Shown here in pieces: positions 25,842 through 33,481 of a DNA stretch of 64,000 nucleotides. The position numbers and the translations under genes are program-made. Under the pieces are notes generated by a model. The model searched no databases. It was not told the DNA's origin and saw nothing but the letters and a program-made list of their open reading frames with translations. How positions within the stretch are numbered: position 1 is the stretch's first letter; every line of letters begins with the position of its first letter. Where the stretch lies: contig NZ_OZ251603.1 in NCBI RefSeq assembly GCF_965243865.1, positions 1,984,001 to 2,048,000 of the forward strand, read 5' to 3'. The stretch comes from Hyphomicrobium_A sp965243865. Its GTDB lineage: Bacteria > Pseudomonadota > Alphaproteobacteria > Rhizobiales > Hyphomicrobiaceae.

Positions 25842-26716
25842 GCGTACCCACCTACCAGGTGCGCGCCCAGCCTGTCCCAGTCGATCCGGTCTTGAATCTC
25901 GAACGGTGCCCGGCCAAACCGCGCAGCAATCGACTTGAGCGCGGCACGGCGGCGTCCGCTCCTCCTTTGCCACGCCTCCCATAGACTGGGGCGCATGACG
26001 ACGAGACGCCGCCGGCCGACCTCAAGGTCGGTAAGAGACATGATCCCCCACCGAGGCAACCTTTCGATCTCGAGACTGTCGGACAGCACGATAGGCACGA
26101 TGTCGTGGTGCGCGAAGGCAGCGAAGATCTTCTCCGTCTCCTCGCGCGGGATGTAAAAGTCCGAAATCAGAAATACGAGCTTGCGCCGCCCCGCGATCAG
26201 CCCGGCAGCATCGATGAAACCCTGCGAGCCGGCTCCCCGCGGCGTGAAAGCGCGCAGTCGCGACAGCATCTCCATTTCACTGCCACGCGCCCGCGTCGCC
26301 AGAAACGTCAGATCCTTCTGCACCACGGCGTCGCAGCCGATCAGGCCGAACGCATCGCCAGCGCGCCGCACCGAAGCCGCGAGAGCTCCGCACAACTGCG
26401 CCGCAAGCCGCATCTTGTCCGCGCTGCCGCGAAACCCCATCGACGCCGAGACATCGACGATCGCGTATACGACGACGGAAGTTTTCTGCTCGAAGCGGCG
26501 AGCATAGAGCCCTTCGAATGGGTCACGCGCGCTAATCCTCAGATCGATGCGGCGCGGATCGGGGCTGCGCAGCAATGGCACGACGTCGCGGAAGAAACCA
26601 CCCGCGCCCTCGAGCTTGCCGCGGTGGGTGCCAACACGGACATTAGAGCTGCGCCACGGCAGACGATAGGGAATGTCTGCCGGCGGCGCAGTGTCGTGCG
26701 GGCCCCTGTCGGTCAT
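25838..26716 (-). CDS. mxaS: MxaS, DUF58/VWA-like methanol oxidation protein
   Basis: A 292-residue cytoplasmic protein of the DUF58 family. The domain start is YRLPWRSSNVRVGTHRGKLEGAG, and the VWA-like core carries D88-x-S90-x-S92 (IVDVSASMG) and a later Asp in VFLISDFYIP. DUF58 proteins are usual partners of MoxR ATPases. I chose ATG 26716, which overlaps the mxaR stop by 4 bp. It is expected to act with MxaR, MxaC and MxaL to make active methanol dehydrogenase. Confidence 0.9.
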   Translation of the reverse strand: MTDRGPHDTAPPADIPYRLPWRSSNVRVGTHRGKLEGAGGFFRDVVPLLRSPDPRRIDLRISARDPFEGLYARRFEQKTSVVVYAIVDVSASMGFRGSADKMRLAAQLCGALAASVRRAGDAFGLIGCDAVVQKDLTFLATRARGSEMEMLSRLRAFTPRGAGSQGFIDAAGLIAGRRKLVFLISDFYIPREETEKIFAAFAHHDIVPIVLSDSLEIERLPRWGIMSLTDLEVGRRRLVVMRPSLWEAWQRRSGRRRAALKSIAARFGRAPFEIQDRIDWDRLGAHLVGGYA

Positions 26717-27762
26717 GGCGCCGGCACTCTCTCGAACAGCTGCCGGCAAAGCTCACGCACAATCGGCTCGCGCCGCAGCTCGTAGATGGGATCGAAGAAG
26801 ATGCGATGCGCCATCGTCACGAAGTAGACCGAGCGCAGATCCTCCGGCACCACCATCGTCCGATTATCGAGCCACGCAGCGACGCGTGCGGCCCGCAACA
26901 GGTAGCTCATACCGCGTGGGCTCGCGCCACCGGCGATGAGGCGGCCCATCTCCACGTCGGGAATTTCGATGCCGACCGACGCCGGATTGCGCACCGCCTC
27001 CCACAGGTCGAGCGTGTAGCGCTCTAGATCCGGGCTCGTCTCGATCGTCTCTTGAATGACCGCTGCCACTTTGGGCAGCGCCCGATGATCGAGGATTGAC
27101 TCAGGCACCGCGTGGATCAGCTTGTCGCTATCATGGAAGCGAGGATCGAACGCAAGCTGCCGCCTGACCTCCTGGTCGGCCGGCGTTGAGATATTGATCT
27201 CCATGAGGAAGCGATCGCGCGCCGCCGCGGGCAGCTCGAACGTCTCTTCACGCTCGATCCGGTTGCGATCGGCAAACACCAACAGATACGGGAAGTAATA
27301 TTCACGGTTGAACGCGGTGATGCTCCGCTCCGCCATAAGGCGCAGCAACAGCGAGTGCACCTGCGGGCGCGCGCGGTTGATTTCGTTGAAGAAGAAGATC
27401 GTCAGATCGCTGCCGTAGCGGATCACCGGGCCCGGCTCCACACGCGGACGACCATCCTCACCGATATAGGTGTGATAGATCATGTCCGCGGGCATCAGGT
27501 CGATCGTGCCCTCGACGCGCTCGTAAGCGCCGCCAAGGCCGCGCGCCGCTGCCCGCAGCAACGTCGTCTTGCCAACGCCAACGTCGCCCTCGAGCAGCAC
27601 ATGGCCGCGCGCGAAGATTGCGATTGTCAGCAACCTGACGACTGGCCGCTGTCCGACGACGACTTTGTTGAGCTCGCGTTCGAAATCGAGAGCACGCTGC
27701 CGCCAGGCGCTAAGGTCGATTCCCTCGGAATCCCTCACCGCCGTCACACTTTCGCGGGACAA
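26713..27762 (-). CDS. mxaR: MxaR, MoxR-type AAA+ ATPase
   Basis: A 349-residue AAA+ ATPase, the founding type of the MoxR family. Walker A is GDVGVGKTT (59-67). Walker B is FFFNEINRA (123-131), with Asn where most AAA+ proteins have Asp, while the catalytic Glu is kept. Sensor 1 lies in VFADRNRIEREETFELPAAARDRF. MoxR ATPases act as chaperones that mature metal-containing complexes together with VWA proteins, three of which follow in this operon. A strong hairpin lies in the gap between mxaI and this gene and may reduce its expression relative to the structural genes. Confidence 0.95.
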   Translation of the reverse strand: MSRESVTAVRDSEGIDLSAWRQRALDFERELNKVVVGQRPVVRLLTIAIFARGHVLLEGDVGVGKTTLLRAAARGLGGAYERVEGTIDLMPADMIYHTYIGEDGRPRVEPGPVIRYGSDLTIFFFNEINRARPQVHSLLLRLMAERSITAFNREYYFPYLLVFADRNRIEREETFELPAAARDRFLMEINISTPADQEVRRQLAFDPRFHDSDKLIHAVPESILDHRALPKVAAVIQETIETSPDLERYTLDLWEAVRNPASVGIEIPDVEMGRLIAGGASPRGMSYLLRAARVAAWLDNRTMVVPEDLRSVYFVTMAHRIFFDPIYELRREPIVRELCRQLFERVPAP

Positions 27763-27830
27763 AGGGCGCTCCTTCCATCAGGGCCGTTTCTACCGGCCGC
27801 TGCTGTTGGCATCAAACAGAAAAGCGTCGT

Positions 27831-27854
27831 GGGGTGCGGCGGCGGCCGCACCCC
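27831..27854 (-). terminator. Hairpin between mxaI and mxaR
   Basis: GGGGTGCGG and CCGCACCCC form a 9-bp GC-rich stem around a 6-base loop, about 60 bp after the mxaI stop. On the minus strand a short T run (TTTT) comes only 8-12 bases later, so it looks like a partial terminator or an mRNA 3'-end stabiliser. It separates the abundant structural genes (mxaFJGI) from the maturation genes. Confidence 0.6.
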
Positions 27855-27913
27855 GATTCCTCGGGAGGAAGCAGGTTTAGCGTGGCACTGCTCCGAGGAA
27901 AGACTCCGAAAAC

Positions 27914-28201
27914 TTACTCGGAGATCTCGTCGACGTCGTAGACCCACTCACCGGTCTTGACGAAGTGCGCGGTGCGCTTCGCGTTGCGAGCTTCCATGGC
28001 GCGCTCCGAAGCGCCCTGCTTGGCGAGCTCGGCCGGATCATGCTTGGGGTCGTACTTCGAGCCGGCAACCTTCTCCGGGAAGCCGGGCTTCGGCTCCCAG
28101 CAGTTGCCGGGGGCCTTGCACTTGGTGCCGTCGTAGGCGAAGGCAGACGTAGCAGCGACGAGAGCCGCTGCGGCAGTGCCGATGAACAACAACTTCTTCA
28201 T
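27914..28201 (-). CDS. mxaI: Methanol dehydrogenase small (beta) subunit
   Basis: A 95-residue precursor. After the 22-residue signal peptide (KKLLFIGTAAAALVAATSAFA) the mature 73-residue subunit starts YDGTKCKAPGNCWEPKPGFP. It has the two conserved cysteines that form its disulfide and the Lys-rich helix (ELAKQGASERAMEARNAKR) that wraps the large subunit. The subunit has no known catalytic role, but it marks this as an MxaFI (calcium) enzyme, since lanthanide XoxF enzymes usually lack it. It is the fourth gene of the cluster, 85 bp after mxaG. Confidence 0.97.
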   Translation of the reverse strand: MKKLLFIGTAAAALVAATSAFAYDGTKCKAPGNCWEPKPGFPEKVAGSKYDPKHDPAELAKQGASERAMEARNAKRTAHFVKTGEWVYDVDEISE

Positions 28202-28286
28202 GACTAGTTTCCTCCTGGCTTCGTTCAGTTAGCTCGGCGGTGTACCCGCCTTCTTTGCTCGCGCCCCTCCGGAAGCGAACATCTCG

Positions 28287-28871
28287 TTATTCAGGCATCG
28301 GTCCGCACTTGTCGTTCGGCGCTGCCTTTGCTTCTTCGGCAGTACCGCCGTGCTCACCACCTGGCGGCTGTACATAGGGCGTGAAATTCGCCTTCTGCTC
28401 TTTGCTCAGCCACTTCGCGGTGTTGGCCGGTCCTGTGTAGAGGTGTCGAATCCAAGCCATGATCAACAGCAGCTCGTTGATCGACTTGTCGCTGTGCGGA
28501 CCCATCATGCCCTGAGCGCCGCCATAGACGGTCTCAAACATGCCCTTGTCGGTTTTGTTCTTTGGATAGGTCCAATAATTGTCGTTGAGACCGGGGCCGA
28601 CTTTGCCTTCCGCCAAGTGCCCATGACATCCAGAGCACGAGGAGAGGAAGAGATATTCGCCGCGCGGCAGACACTCTTTTACTTCGTTGTACGGGTTCTT
28701 GCCTGTCTCGAGGAACTCCTTCACCGCCGGCGTATCGACCTTCGGAGCCAACGTCATATCAAGCGGCTCGCCGGTAATCGTATTGCGGAAAGGCTCATCG
28801 AGTGCGAGCGCTACGATCGGAAACATTGCGATAGCAGCACCCGCAAGCAGTCGTCGTGTAAACTTCTTCAT
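28287..28871 (-). CDS. mxaG: Cytochrome cL, electron acceptor of methanol dehydrogenase
   Basis: A 194-residue precursor with a signal peptide (LLAGAAIAMFPIVALA). The heme site is C79-S-G-C82-H83, preceded by LPRGEYLFLSSC, and the axial Met is in GAQGMMGPHSDKS (M122 or M123). The region LNDNYWTYPKNKTDKGMFETVYGG is characteristic of cytochrome cL and not of general class I cytochromes. It accepts electrons from the PQQ of MxaFI in the periplasm and passes them to a smaller cytochrome. Its start overlaps the mxaJ stop by 4 bp. Confidence 0.95.
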   Translation of the reverse strand: MKKFTRRLLAGAAIAMFPIVALALDEPFRNTITGEPLDMTLAPKVDTPAVKEFLETGKNPYNEVKECLPRGEYLFLSSCSGCHGHLAEGKVGPGLNDNYWTYPKNKTDKGMFETVYGGAQGMMGPHSDKSINELLLIMAWIRHLYTGPANTAKWLSKEQKANFTPYVQPPGGEHGGTAEEAKAAPNDKCGPMPE

Positions 28872-29773
28872 CCAGCGCGCCCCTCAGGAGTCTTGGCAAT
28901 CGCATCGAGGGGAATGCCTTCTTCCTTCAAGATGGTTTCAATTTCCGGCCCCGCTTTCTCAAGCGCGGCATTCACGTCATCGAGCAGTTTCTTATCGTCC
29001 TTGCGCACACCGACCGACTGGTCGAAGTGGAAAGGAATGTGCTTGCCGTCGCCCCGCGTTGCGTTATCGGGAATGACGACCAGCTTCACTTGATCGCCAC
29101 GCTGCTTCGCGTAGCGAGCCACCTCCGGCGCAAACACGACAGCTACGTCGGCCTTGCCCGAAGCGACCTCGTCGACATATCGCTGCGGCTCGACGCGGAT
29201 GTACTGGTTCCGCTTGCTCTTGAAGCCGGTGAGCGATTTCATGTAGTTGAAGTTGCGGTTGAACAGTCCGAGCTTCTCCAGCATCACCTGTGCGGGAGTG
29301 TCGGCTGCAATCGCGATCTTGTTCGCCTTCAGCAGGTCAGGGCTGTCCCAGCTCGTGATGTCGAGCGGCGAGTCCTTGCGCACCACGAAGACGTAGGGAG
29401 CGCGATAGTACGGCTTGGATGTCAGCACGCGTTCATCGCCGGTGTCGAGGCCGATGACGACGTCGCATTCCTTCTTGTCGAGCTGATCTCGAACAAGATA
29501 GATGGCCGGCTTTTTGATCCAGGAGAACTTGACCTTGCGGTCCATGGCCTGGCCAAGAGCCTTGGCGATCTTGTTCTCGAAGCCTTCGCCGTCGCGCGTC
29601 GAATAAGGTGCTTCGACTTCGGAGGCGCATACGCGCAGTATCGAAGGGTCTGCAGCTTTGGCAGTTTCCGACTTGGAGTCCTCGGCCCATGCAGAGGCTG
29701 AGAGGCTCATAAGCACCACTGCAGACGAGAGCATCAGCCCCGTTGCGTGATGAGTTTTGATTCTCTTGCTCAT
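28868..29773 (-). CDS. mxaJ: MxaJ, periplasmic binding-protein-like factor
   Basis: A 301-residue protein with a signal peptide (GLMLSSAVVLMSLSASAWA) and a type 2 periplasmic binding-protein fold (LRVCASEVEAPYSTRDGEGFENKIA, CDVVIGLDTGDERVLTSKPYYRAPYVFV, KADVAVVFAPEVARYAKQ). Despite that fold, no transporter accompanies it. MxaJ is required for methanol dehydrogenase and is thought to help fold or assemble it. It follows mxaF after a 198-bp gap containing a hairpin, and overlaps mxaG by 4 bp. Confidence 0.93.
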   Translation of the reverse strand: MSKRIKTHHATGLMLSSAVVLMSLSASAWAEDSKSETAKAADPSILRVCASEVEAPYSTRDGEGFENKIAKALGQAMDRKVKFSWIKKPAIYLVRDQLDKKECDVVIGLDTGDERVLTSKPYYRAPYVFVVRKDSPLDITSWDSPDLLKANKIAIAADTPAQVMLEKLGLFNRNFNYMKSLTGFKSKRNQYIRVEPQRYVDEVASGKADVAVVFAPEVARYAKQRGDQVKLVVIPDNATRGDGKHIPFHFDQSVGVRKDDKKLLDDVNAALEKAGPEIETILKEEGIPLDAIAKTPEGRAG

Positions 29774-29925
29774 GTTTACGCTATGATTCCTGAAGCAGAT
29801 CTGCTCCGGGCGCAGGCCTGATGTTCAAGTTGGTTCTTTGGCCAACGCTCACACCGCTCGGGTGTTTGGAGACAGCATCCTTACCGTTGGAGGAGGAGAC
29901 GGATCGGTAGCTGTGAGGCAATCGC

Positions 29926-29955
29926 CCCGCCAGGGCACCGAAGCGACCTGGCGGG
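29926..29955 (-). terminator. Hairpin between mxaF and mxaJ
   Basis: On the minus strand, CCCGCCAGG pairs with CCTGGCGGG (9-bp stem, 12-base loop) within 20-50 bp after the mxaF stop. There is no T tract. It may protect the mxaF message or lower read-through into mxaJ. Confidence 0.6.
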
Positions 29956-29971
29956 AACGATCAGCTCGTTA

Positions 29972-31861
29972 TCAGAGCTTCGGCATCTCCGGCGGATACT
30001 CGTCGAGTTCGACGTTCTCCGAGTACGGGCTCTTGCCGTCGAGCGAGAAGACCAGGAGGCCACCGCCCATCTGCGTCCAGTTCTGGAGGTTCTTGAACGC
30101 ACCGACAGCGCCGAGACCGGCAGTCGGGTCGTTCAGGTCGAACACCAGACCAACGCCCGGCCAACCACCAACACCGTAGTAGATGGCGACGTACTGCGTG
30201 CCCTTGTGCTCGTAGGTCATCGGGTAGCCGATGGCACCAGACGGCATCTTGAACTTCCACAGCAGCTTGCCGGTGTCGCTGTCGCGAGCCTTCAGGTAGC
30301 CGTCGAGCGTTCCGTAGAACATCACGCCGCCCTTGGTGGCCATCGTGCCGCCCCAGGCTGCGAAGCGCTCCATGATCGCCCACTTGTCCTTACCGGTGAT
30401 GACGTTGCGCGCCTTCACCTGGCCAAGGCCAAGGTAGTTCTGACGGTCACCCTTCGGACCAGGGTACATCCACAGCGTGGCGCCGACGAAGAACTGACCG
30501 GCACGATACGGAAGCATGAAGGGCTCCCAGTCCATGCAGATGTGGTTGATCGCCAGATAGAACACCTCGCGCTCCGGATCGTAGGAGTCGTGGGCCTGAT
30601 CGTGGTAACCCATGGCCGACGGGCACACGTTGGTGGCCTTGTGGTCCATGCGCGTGCCGTATTCCGGATTGCGAACCGGGATACCGGTCTTGAGGTCGAC
30701 GTGCGTCCAAACGTTGACGGTGTCGTCGATCTTGTCGGCCGAAACCAGGCTGCCGTCCGTACGGTCGAGCGTGTAGATGATGCCGTTACGGTCAGGATGC
30801 GTAACGAGCTTGCGCATCTTGCCCGACTTGTCCTTCTGGTCGGACAGCATCATCACGTTGACGCCGGCATAGTCCCACTCGTCGTGCGGGGTCTTCTGAT
30901 AGCCCCACTTGAGTTCGCCGGTGTCGATGTCGCGGGCCATCATCGTCATGGTCCACTTGTTGTCGCCCGGACGCATCGTCTCGTTCCACGGAGACGGGTT
31001 GCCCGATCCGTAATACAAGAGGTTCAGGTCCGGATCGTAGGCATACCAACCCCAGTTGGTGCCGCCGCCGATCTTCCAAGCGTCGCCTTCCCAGGTCGCA
31101 GTGCCGAGGCCCTTCTGACCATAGTGCGGGTTGGCCTTGTTGAAGTCGTCGCCGATGCCGATCTCCTCGTCGGGACCGGTAGCGTACTTGCGCCAAACCA
31201 TGGCGCCAGTCTTGACGTTGTAGGCCGTCGCGTAACCGCGAACACCGAGCTCAGCGCCCGACGAACCGACGATCACGAGGTCCTTCACGACGTACGGAGC
31301 AATCGTCAGAGTCGAACCGACCTTAATGTCGGAGTTCTCGACCTTCCAGTACTCCTCACCCGTGTCGGCGTTCAGCGCAACGACGTGGCCGTCGAGCTGG
31401 TTGTTGAAGATCAGCGGCGGCGTCTTGCCGTCACCCGGCCAATAGGCAAGGCCACGGTTTACGAGGTCGCAGCAAGCGACTGAACGAGCAGCCGGATCCT
31501 GCTTCGGCTTGTGCTGCCACTTGATCTTGCCGGGGTTCTCCAGGTCCAACGCGTAAACGTTGTTGGGGAAGGAGGAGTTGATGTACATCACGCCATTGAC
31601 GACGCGCGGTGTACCTTCGTGACCGTGCAGCAGGCCGGTCGAGAACGACCAAGCAACACGCAGATTCTTGACGTTCTCTTTGTTGATCTGCGTCATCGGG
31701 CTGTAGTTGTCGGACGCATAGGTCCGGCCCGTCATAACCCAGTTCTCGTTGCTCTTCGAAAGATCGATGAGCTTGTCATTGGCGCTGGCGCCGCTGACAA
31801 AGCCCACCAGCGCCGCAATAGATGCGGACGCAAGCAAGCCTGACTTGAGGTGTGCTTTCAT
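29972..31861 (-). CDS. mxaF: Methanol dehydrogenase large subunit, calcium type
   Basis: A 629-residue PQQ-dependent dehydrogenase that oxidises methanol to formaldehyde in the periplasm. The signal peptide is 27 residues (ends SGASA, mature NDKLIDLS). Subtracting 27, the active-site residues fall on the numbers known for MxaF: the vicinal disulfide C103-C104 (SVACCDLV), calcium ligands E177 (GAELG) and N261 (SGNPS), and catalytic base D303 (EWDYAG). Residue 305 is Ala; lanthanide XoxF enzymes have Asp there. So this is the calcium form. Beta-propeller tryptophan-docking motifs recur (AWSFSTG, WEGDAW, DIDTGELKWG). The ATG at 31861 follows GAGGG. It is the first gene of the cluster and should be highly expressed. 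Confidence 0.98.
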   Translation of the reverse strand: MKAHLKSGLLASASIAALVGFVSGASANDKLIDLSKSNENWVMTGRTYASDNYSPMTQINKENVKNLRVAWSFSTGLLHGHEGTPRVVNGVMYINSSFPNNVYALDLENPGKIKWQHKPKQDPAARSVACCDLVNRGLAYWPGDGKTPPLIFNNQLDGHVVALNADTGEEYWKVENSDIKVGSTLTIAPYVVKDLVIVGSSGAELGVRGYATAYNVKTGAMVWRKYATGPDEEIGIGDDFNKANPHYGQKGLGTATWEGDAWKIGGGTNWGWYAYDPDLNLLYYGSGNPSPWNETMRPGDNKWTMTMMARDIDTGELKWGYQKTPHDEWDYAGVNVMMLSDQKDKSGKMRKLVTHPDRNGIIYTLDRTDGSLVSADKIDDTVNVWTHVDLKTGIPVRNPEYGTRMDHKATNVCPSAMGYHDQAHDSYDPEREVFYLAINHICMDWEPFMLPYRAGQFFVGATLWMYPGPKGDRQNYLGLGQVKARNVITGKDKWAIMERFAAWGGTMATKGGVMFYGTLDGYLKARDSDTGKLLWKFKMPSGAIGYPMTYEHKGTQYVAIYYGVGGWPGVGLVFDLNDPTAGLGAVGAFKNLQNWTQMGGGLLVFSLDGKSPYSENVELDEYPPEMPKL

Positions 31862-31923
31862 TAACAAACCCTCGCGTTTTCGCTCCCAGGAAAAGGCGGC
31901 TCCTTGAGGATGCCGAGGCCGTT

Positions 31924-31942
31924 CGTGCGATGTGTTCGCACG
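31924..31942. promoter_or_regulatory. Inverted repeat in mxaF leader/promoter
   Basis: CGTGCGA (31924-31930) and TCGCACG (31936-31942) form a perfect 7-bp inverted repeat with a 5-base centre, 63-81 bp before the mxaF start. It could be an operator or, if transcribed, a 5' hairpin that stabilises the abundant mxaF message. Confidence 0.45.
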
Positions 31943-32017
31943 CTTGGGCATCTCCGCCTTCTTTAGCTACAGACCCCTCCCGCAAACGGGACGGAGCTGC
32001 AGGGGTTGAACGAGCTT

Positions 32018-32042
32018 CCAACTGGAAAATCGCCAATTGGAA
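32018..32042 (-). promoter_or_regulatory. Direct repeat upstream of mxaF, candidate activator site
   Basis: Read toward mxaF, TTCCAATTGG (32042-32033) is followed by TTCCAGTTGG (32027-32018): two 10-mers with nine identical bases, spaced 15 bp start to start. Extended by two bases, the second copy (TTCCAGTTGGAA) has TTCCA/TGGAA arms, and each copy is close to a palindrome. Tandem sites like this often bind response regulators. They lie 157-181 bp before the mxaF start, within the 375-bp gap shared with the divergent lipoprotein gene. I see no gene in that gap. Confidence 0.5.
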
Positions 32043-32236
32043 CCTTCGCTCAGCCGTGGGCGAAGCTAGAACGCGAATGTTGTTGCGTCTTTAGGTCGAC
32101 TTCCAAGAGTCCAGTGGCACAAGTGGCAACATGATTTCACTTTCTGACCTCGATGTGCATCGCAACCGGGCGCTAAGATCAGCGCAGCCTCCGCGGCAAG
32201 CGCGTAGTCTCGCGGGCATCGGGAAGATTCGTCGCC

Positions 32237-32818
32237 ATGGGTTTCCAATCGCACCACACAGATATGGCTCAAGCAAAGAACGTAAATAATCGCAATCGAA
32301 TGCCATCATGCTGCAGGCGCTCACTGCTTTTTGCATGCTTGCTGGGCAGCGGACTCGTCATGACCGCCTGCAGCGATGAGCCTGCGATCGAGTCGAACGC
32401 ACCTGCACAGCCTGCGTCGGCACCCGCACCTCACCTGCATGCGCTCCCCTGGTTGAAGCGCACCGATCCGACTGATGCTGATGTTTGGCTTGCAAGTCGC
32501 GAGGCCGGCCGCGATATCGACCCGCTCGACCCCGCGGTATCGCAAATGCATCGGCGGTTGGAAGTCGCCGCGCAACGCTTTCGCGATCATCCACGCATGA
32601 TCGCCAACCGCGCTGTTCAGCTCGAAGCGATGCTGAAGGAAAAGGGCATCGACGAGCATGCACCCAACATCATCGAGACGCTTTGCGAGGTCCCCGGCGA
32701 TCGACGTTACATTGAGAGTTTTTCGTCACTTACGCAGCAATACTACAACCTCCGCCTTGAAGGACTCGACAAGGCAAAGGCTGTAGAAGCGCTGCGTAAG
32801 CTCGAAGATCCGGCTTAG
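32237..32818 (+). CDS. Probable lipoprotein divergent from mxaF (possibly MxaH-like)
   Basis: A 193-codon frame. The true start may be ATG 32300, which gives a normal lipoprotein signal (RRSLLFACLLGSGLVMTAC) with the lipobox ending at the Cys of TACSDEP; the upstream ATGs at 32237 and 32264 only add a hydrophilic lead. After a Pro/Ala-rich tether, the protein has a helical domain (LPWLKRTDPTDADVWLASREAG, MIANRAVQLEAMLKEKG, SLTQQYYNLRLEGLDKAKAVEALRKL). It is divergently transcribed from mxaF, so it may share its control region. From memory it resembles proteins called MxaH in other mxa clusters, but I cannot verify this. Confidence 0.72.
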   Translation: MGFQSHHTDMAQAKNVNNRNRMPSCCRRSLLFACLLGSGLVMTACSDEPAIESNAPAQPASAPAPHLHALPWLKRTDPTDADVWLASREAGRDIDPLDPAVSQMHRRLEVAAQRFRDHPRMIANRAVQLEAMLKEKGIDEHAPNIIETLCEVPGDRRYIESFSSLTQQYYNLRLEGLDKAKAVEALRKLEDPA

Positions 32819-32822
32819 CCGA

Positions 32823-33254
32823 TTACTTTTTGACGGTGTCCGGCGGACAATCCGGTCCGATGTACTTGCCGTCGATCGTCACGCCCGCGTTGGGAATTCC
32901 CTCGGGCGGATCGAAAGTCATTTTCATGATCGCGTGGTAGCGCTTGTTGAAGTCGCCGCCGAAAGCCGTGCTCATGATCTGCTTTCCGTACGGCCGCTTG
33001 CACACGACATTGACGATCACCTCGCTGCCGGCCGGTGTAACCGTTGGCTCGGAGCATTCGCCGCTGTCCGCAGGCACAGCGATATTGTCGTCAGGGCCGA
33101 CGCACACGTCGACAGTCGTCATGCCCGACGCAGCCGCAACCGTTGTGAGCTGCCAATGTCCGGGCTTGCGCTTGGGTAGCTCCGCGGTTTCCGCGAATGC
33201 GACGGCAGTACCCAGCGCCAAGAGGCTGCCGACAACAACAAAACGGGTAGTCAT
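32823..33254 (-). CDS. DUF3617-like exported protein
   Basis: A 143-residue protein with a signal peptide (TRFVVVGSLLALGTAVAFA) and the usual DUF3617 start, KRKPGHWQLTT, followed by VDVCVGPDDN, SECxEP-like GECSEPTV and NVVCKRPYGKQIM. Four cysteines probably form two disulfides. The function of this family is unknown. It converges on the lipoprotein gene, with 4 bp between stop codons, and its own start faces the PhnD-like gene across 227 bp. Confidence 0.75.
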   Translation of the reverse strand: MTTRFVVVGSLLALGTAVAFAETAELPKRKPGHWQLTTVAAASGMTTVDVCVGPDDNIAVPADSGECSEPTVTPAGSEVIVNVVCKRPYGKQIMSTAFGGDFNKRYHAIMKMTFDPPEGIPNAGVTIDGKYIGPDCPPDTVKK

Positions 33255-33481
33255 TCACCTACTCCTGGTCGGTAATTTCCCTGCGACAGAAGCGGCGAAC
33301 ACTATCCAGTCTGCGACAAGCCGTGCATGGATCGACTTACAAATATGCCTGCAAGATATTCCCGAATTTGATTGCGCGGTTAGGCGACCCATCACCAATT
33401 TGCAACAGCGGGGTCGCCCTCGCAAAGTCCGTAACGCTAAACGCGCTAAGCTAGGGCGATGTCTCGGGCAAAGGAGCAGAC

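Noticed and set aside
30206..31483. A 425-codon open frame antisense to mxaF
   Set aside because: Val/Arg-rich shadow of a strongly codon-biased gene, without any motif.
29972..31861. Possibility that the large subunit is the lanthanide enzyme XoxF
   Set aside because: The residue two after the catalytic Asp is Ala (DYA), not the Asp of XoxF, and mxaI plus the full maturation set are present.
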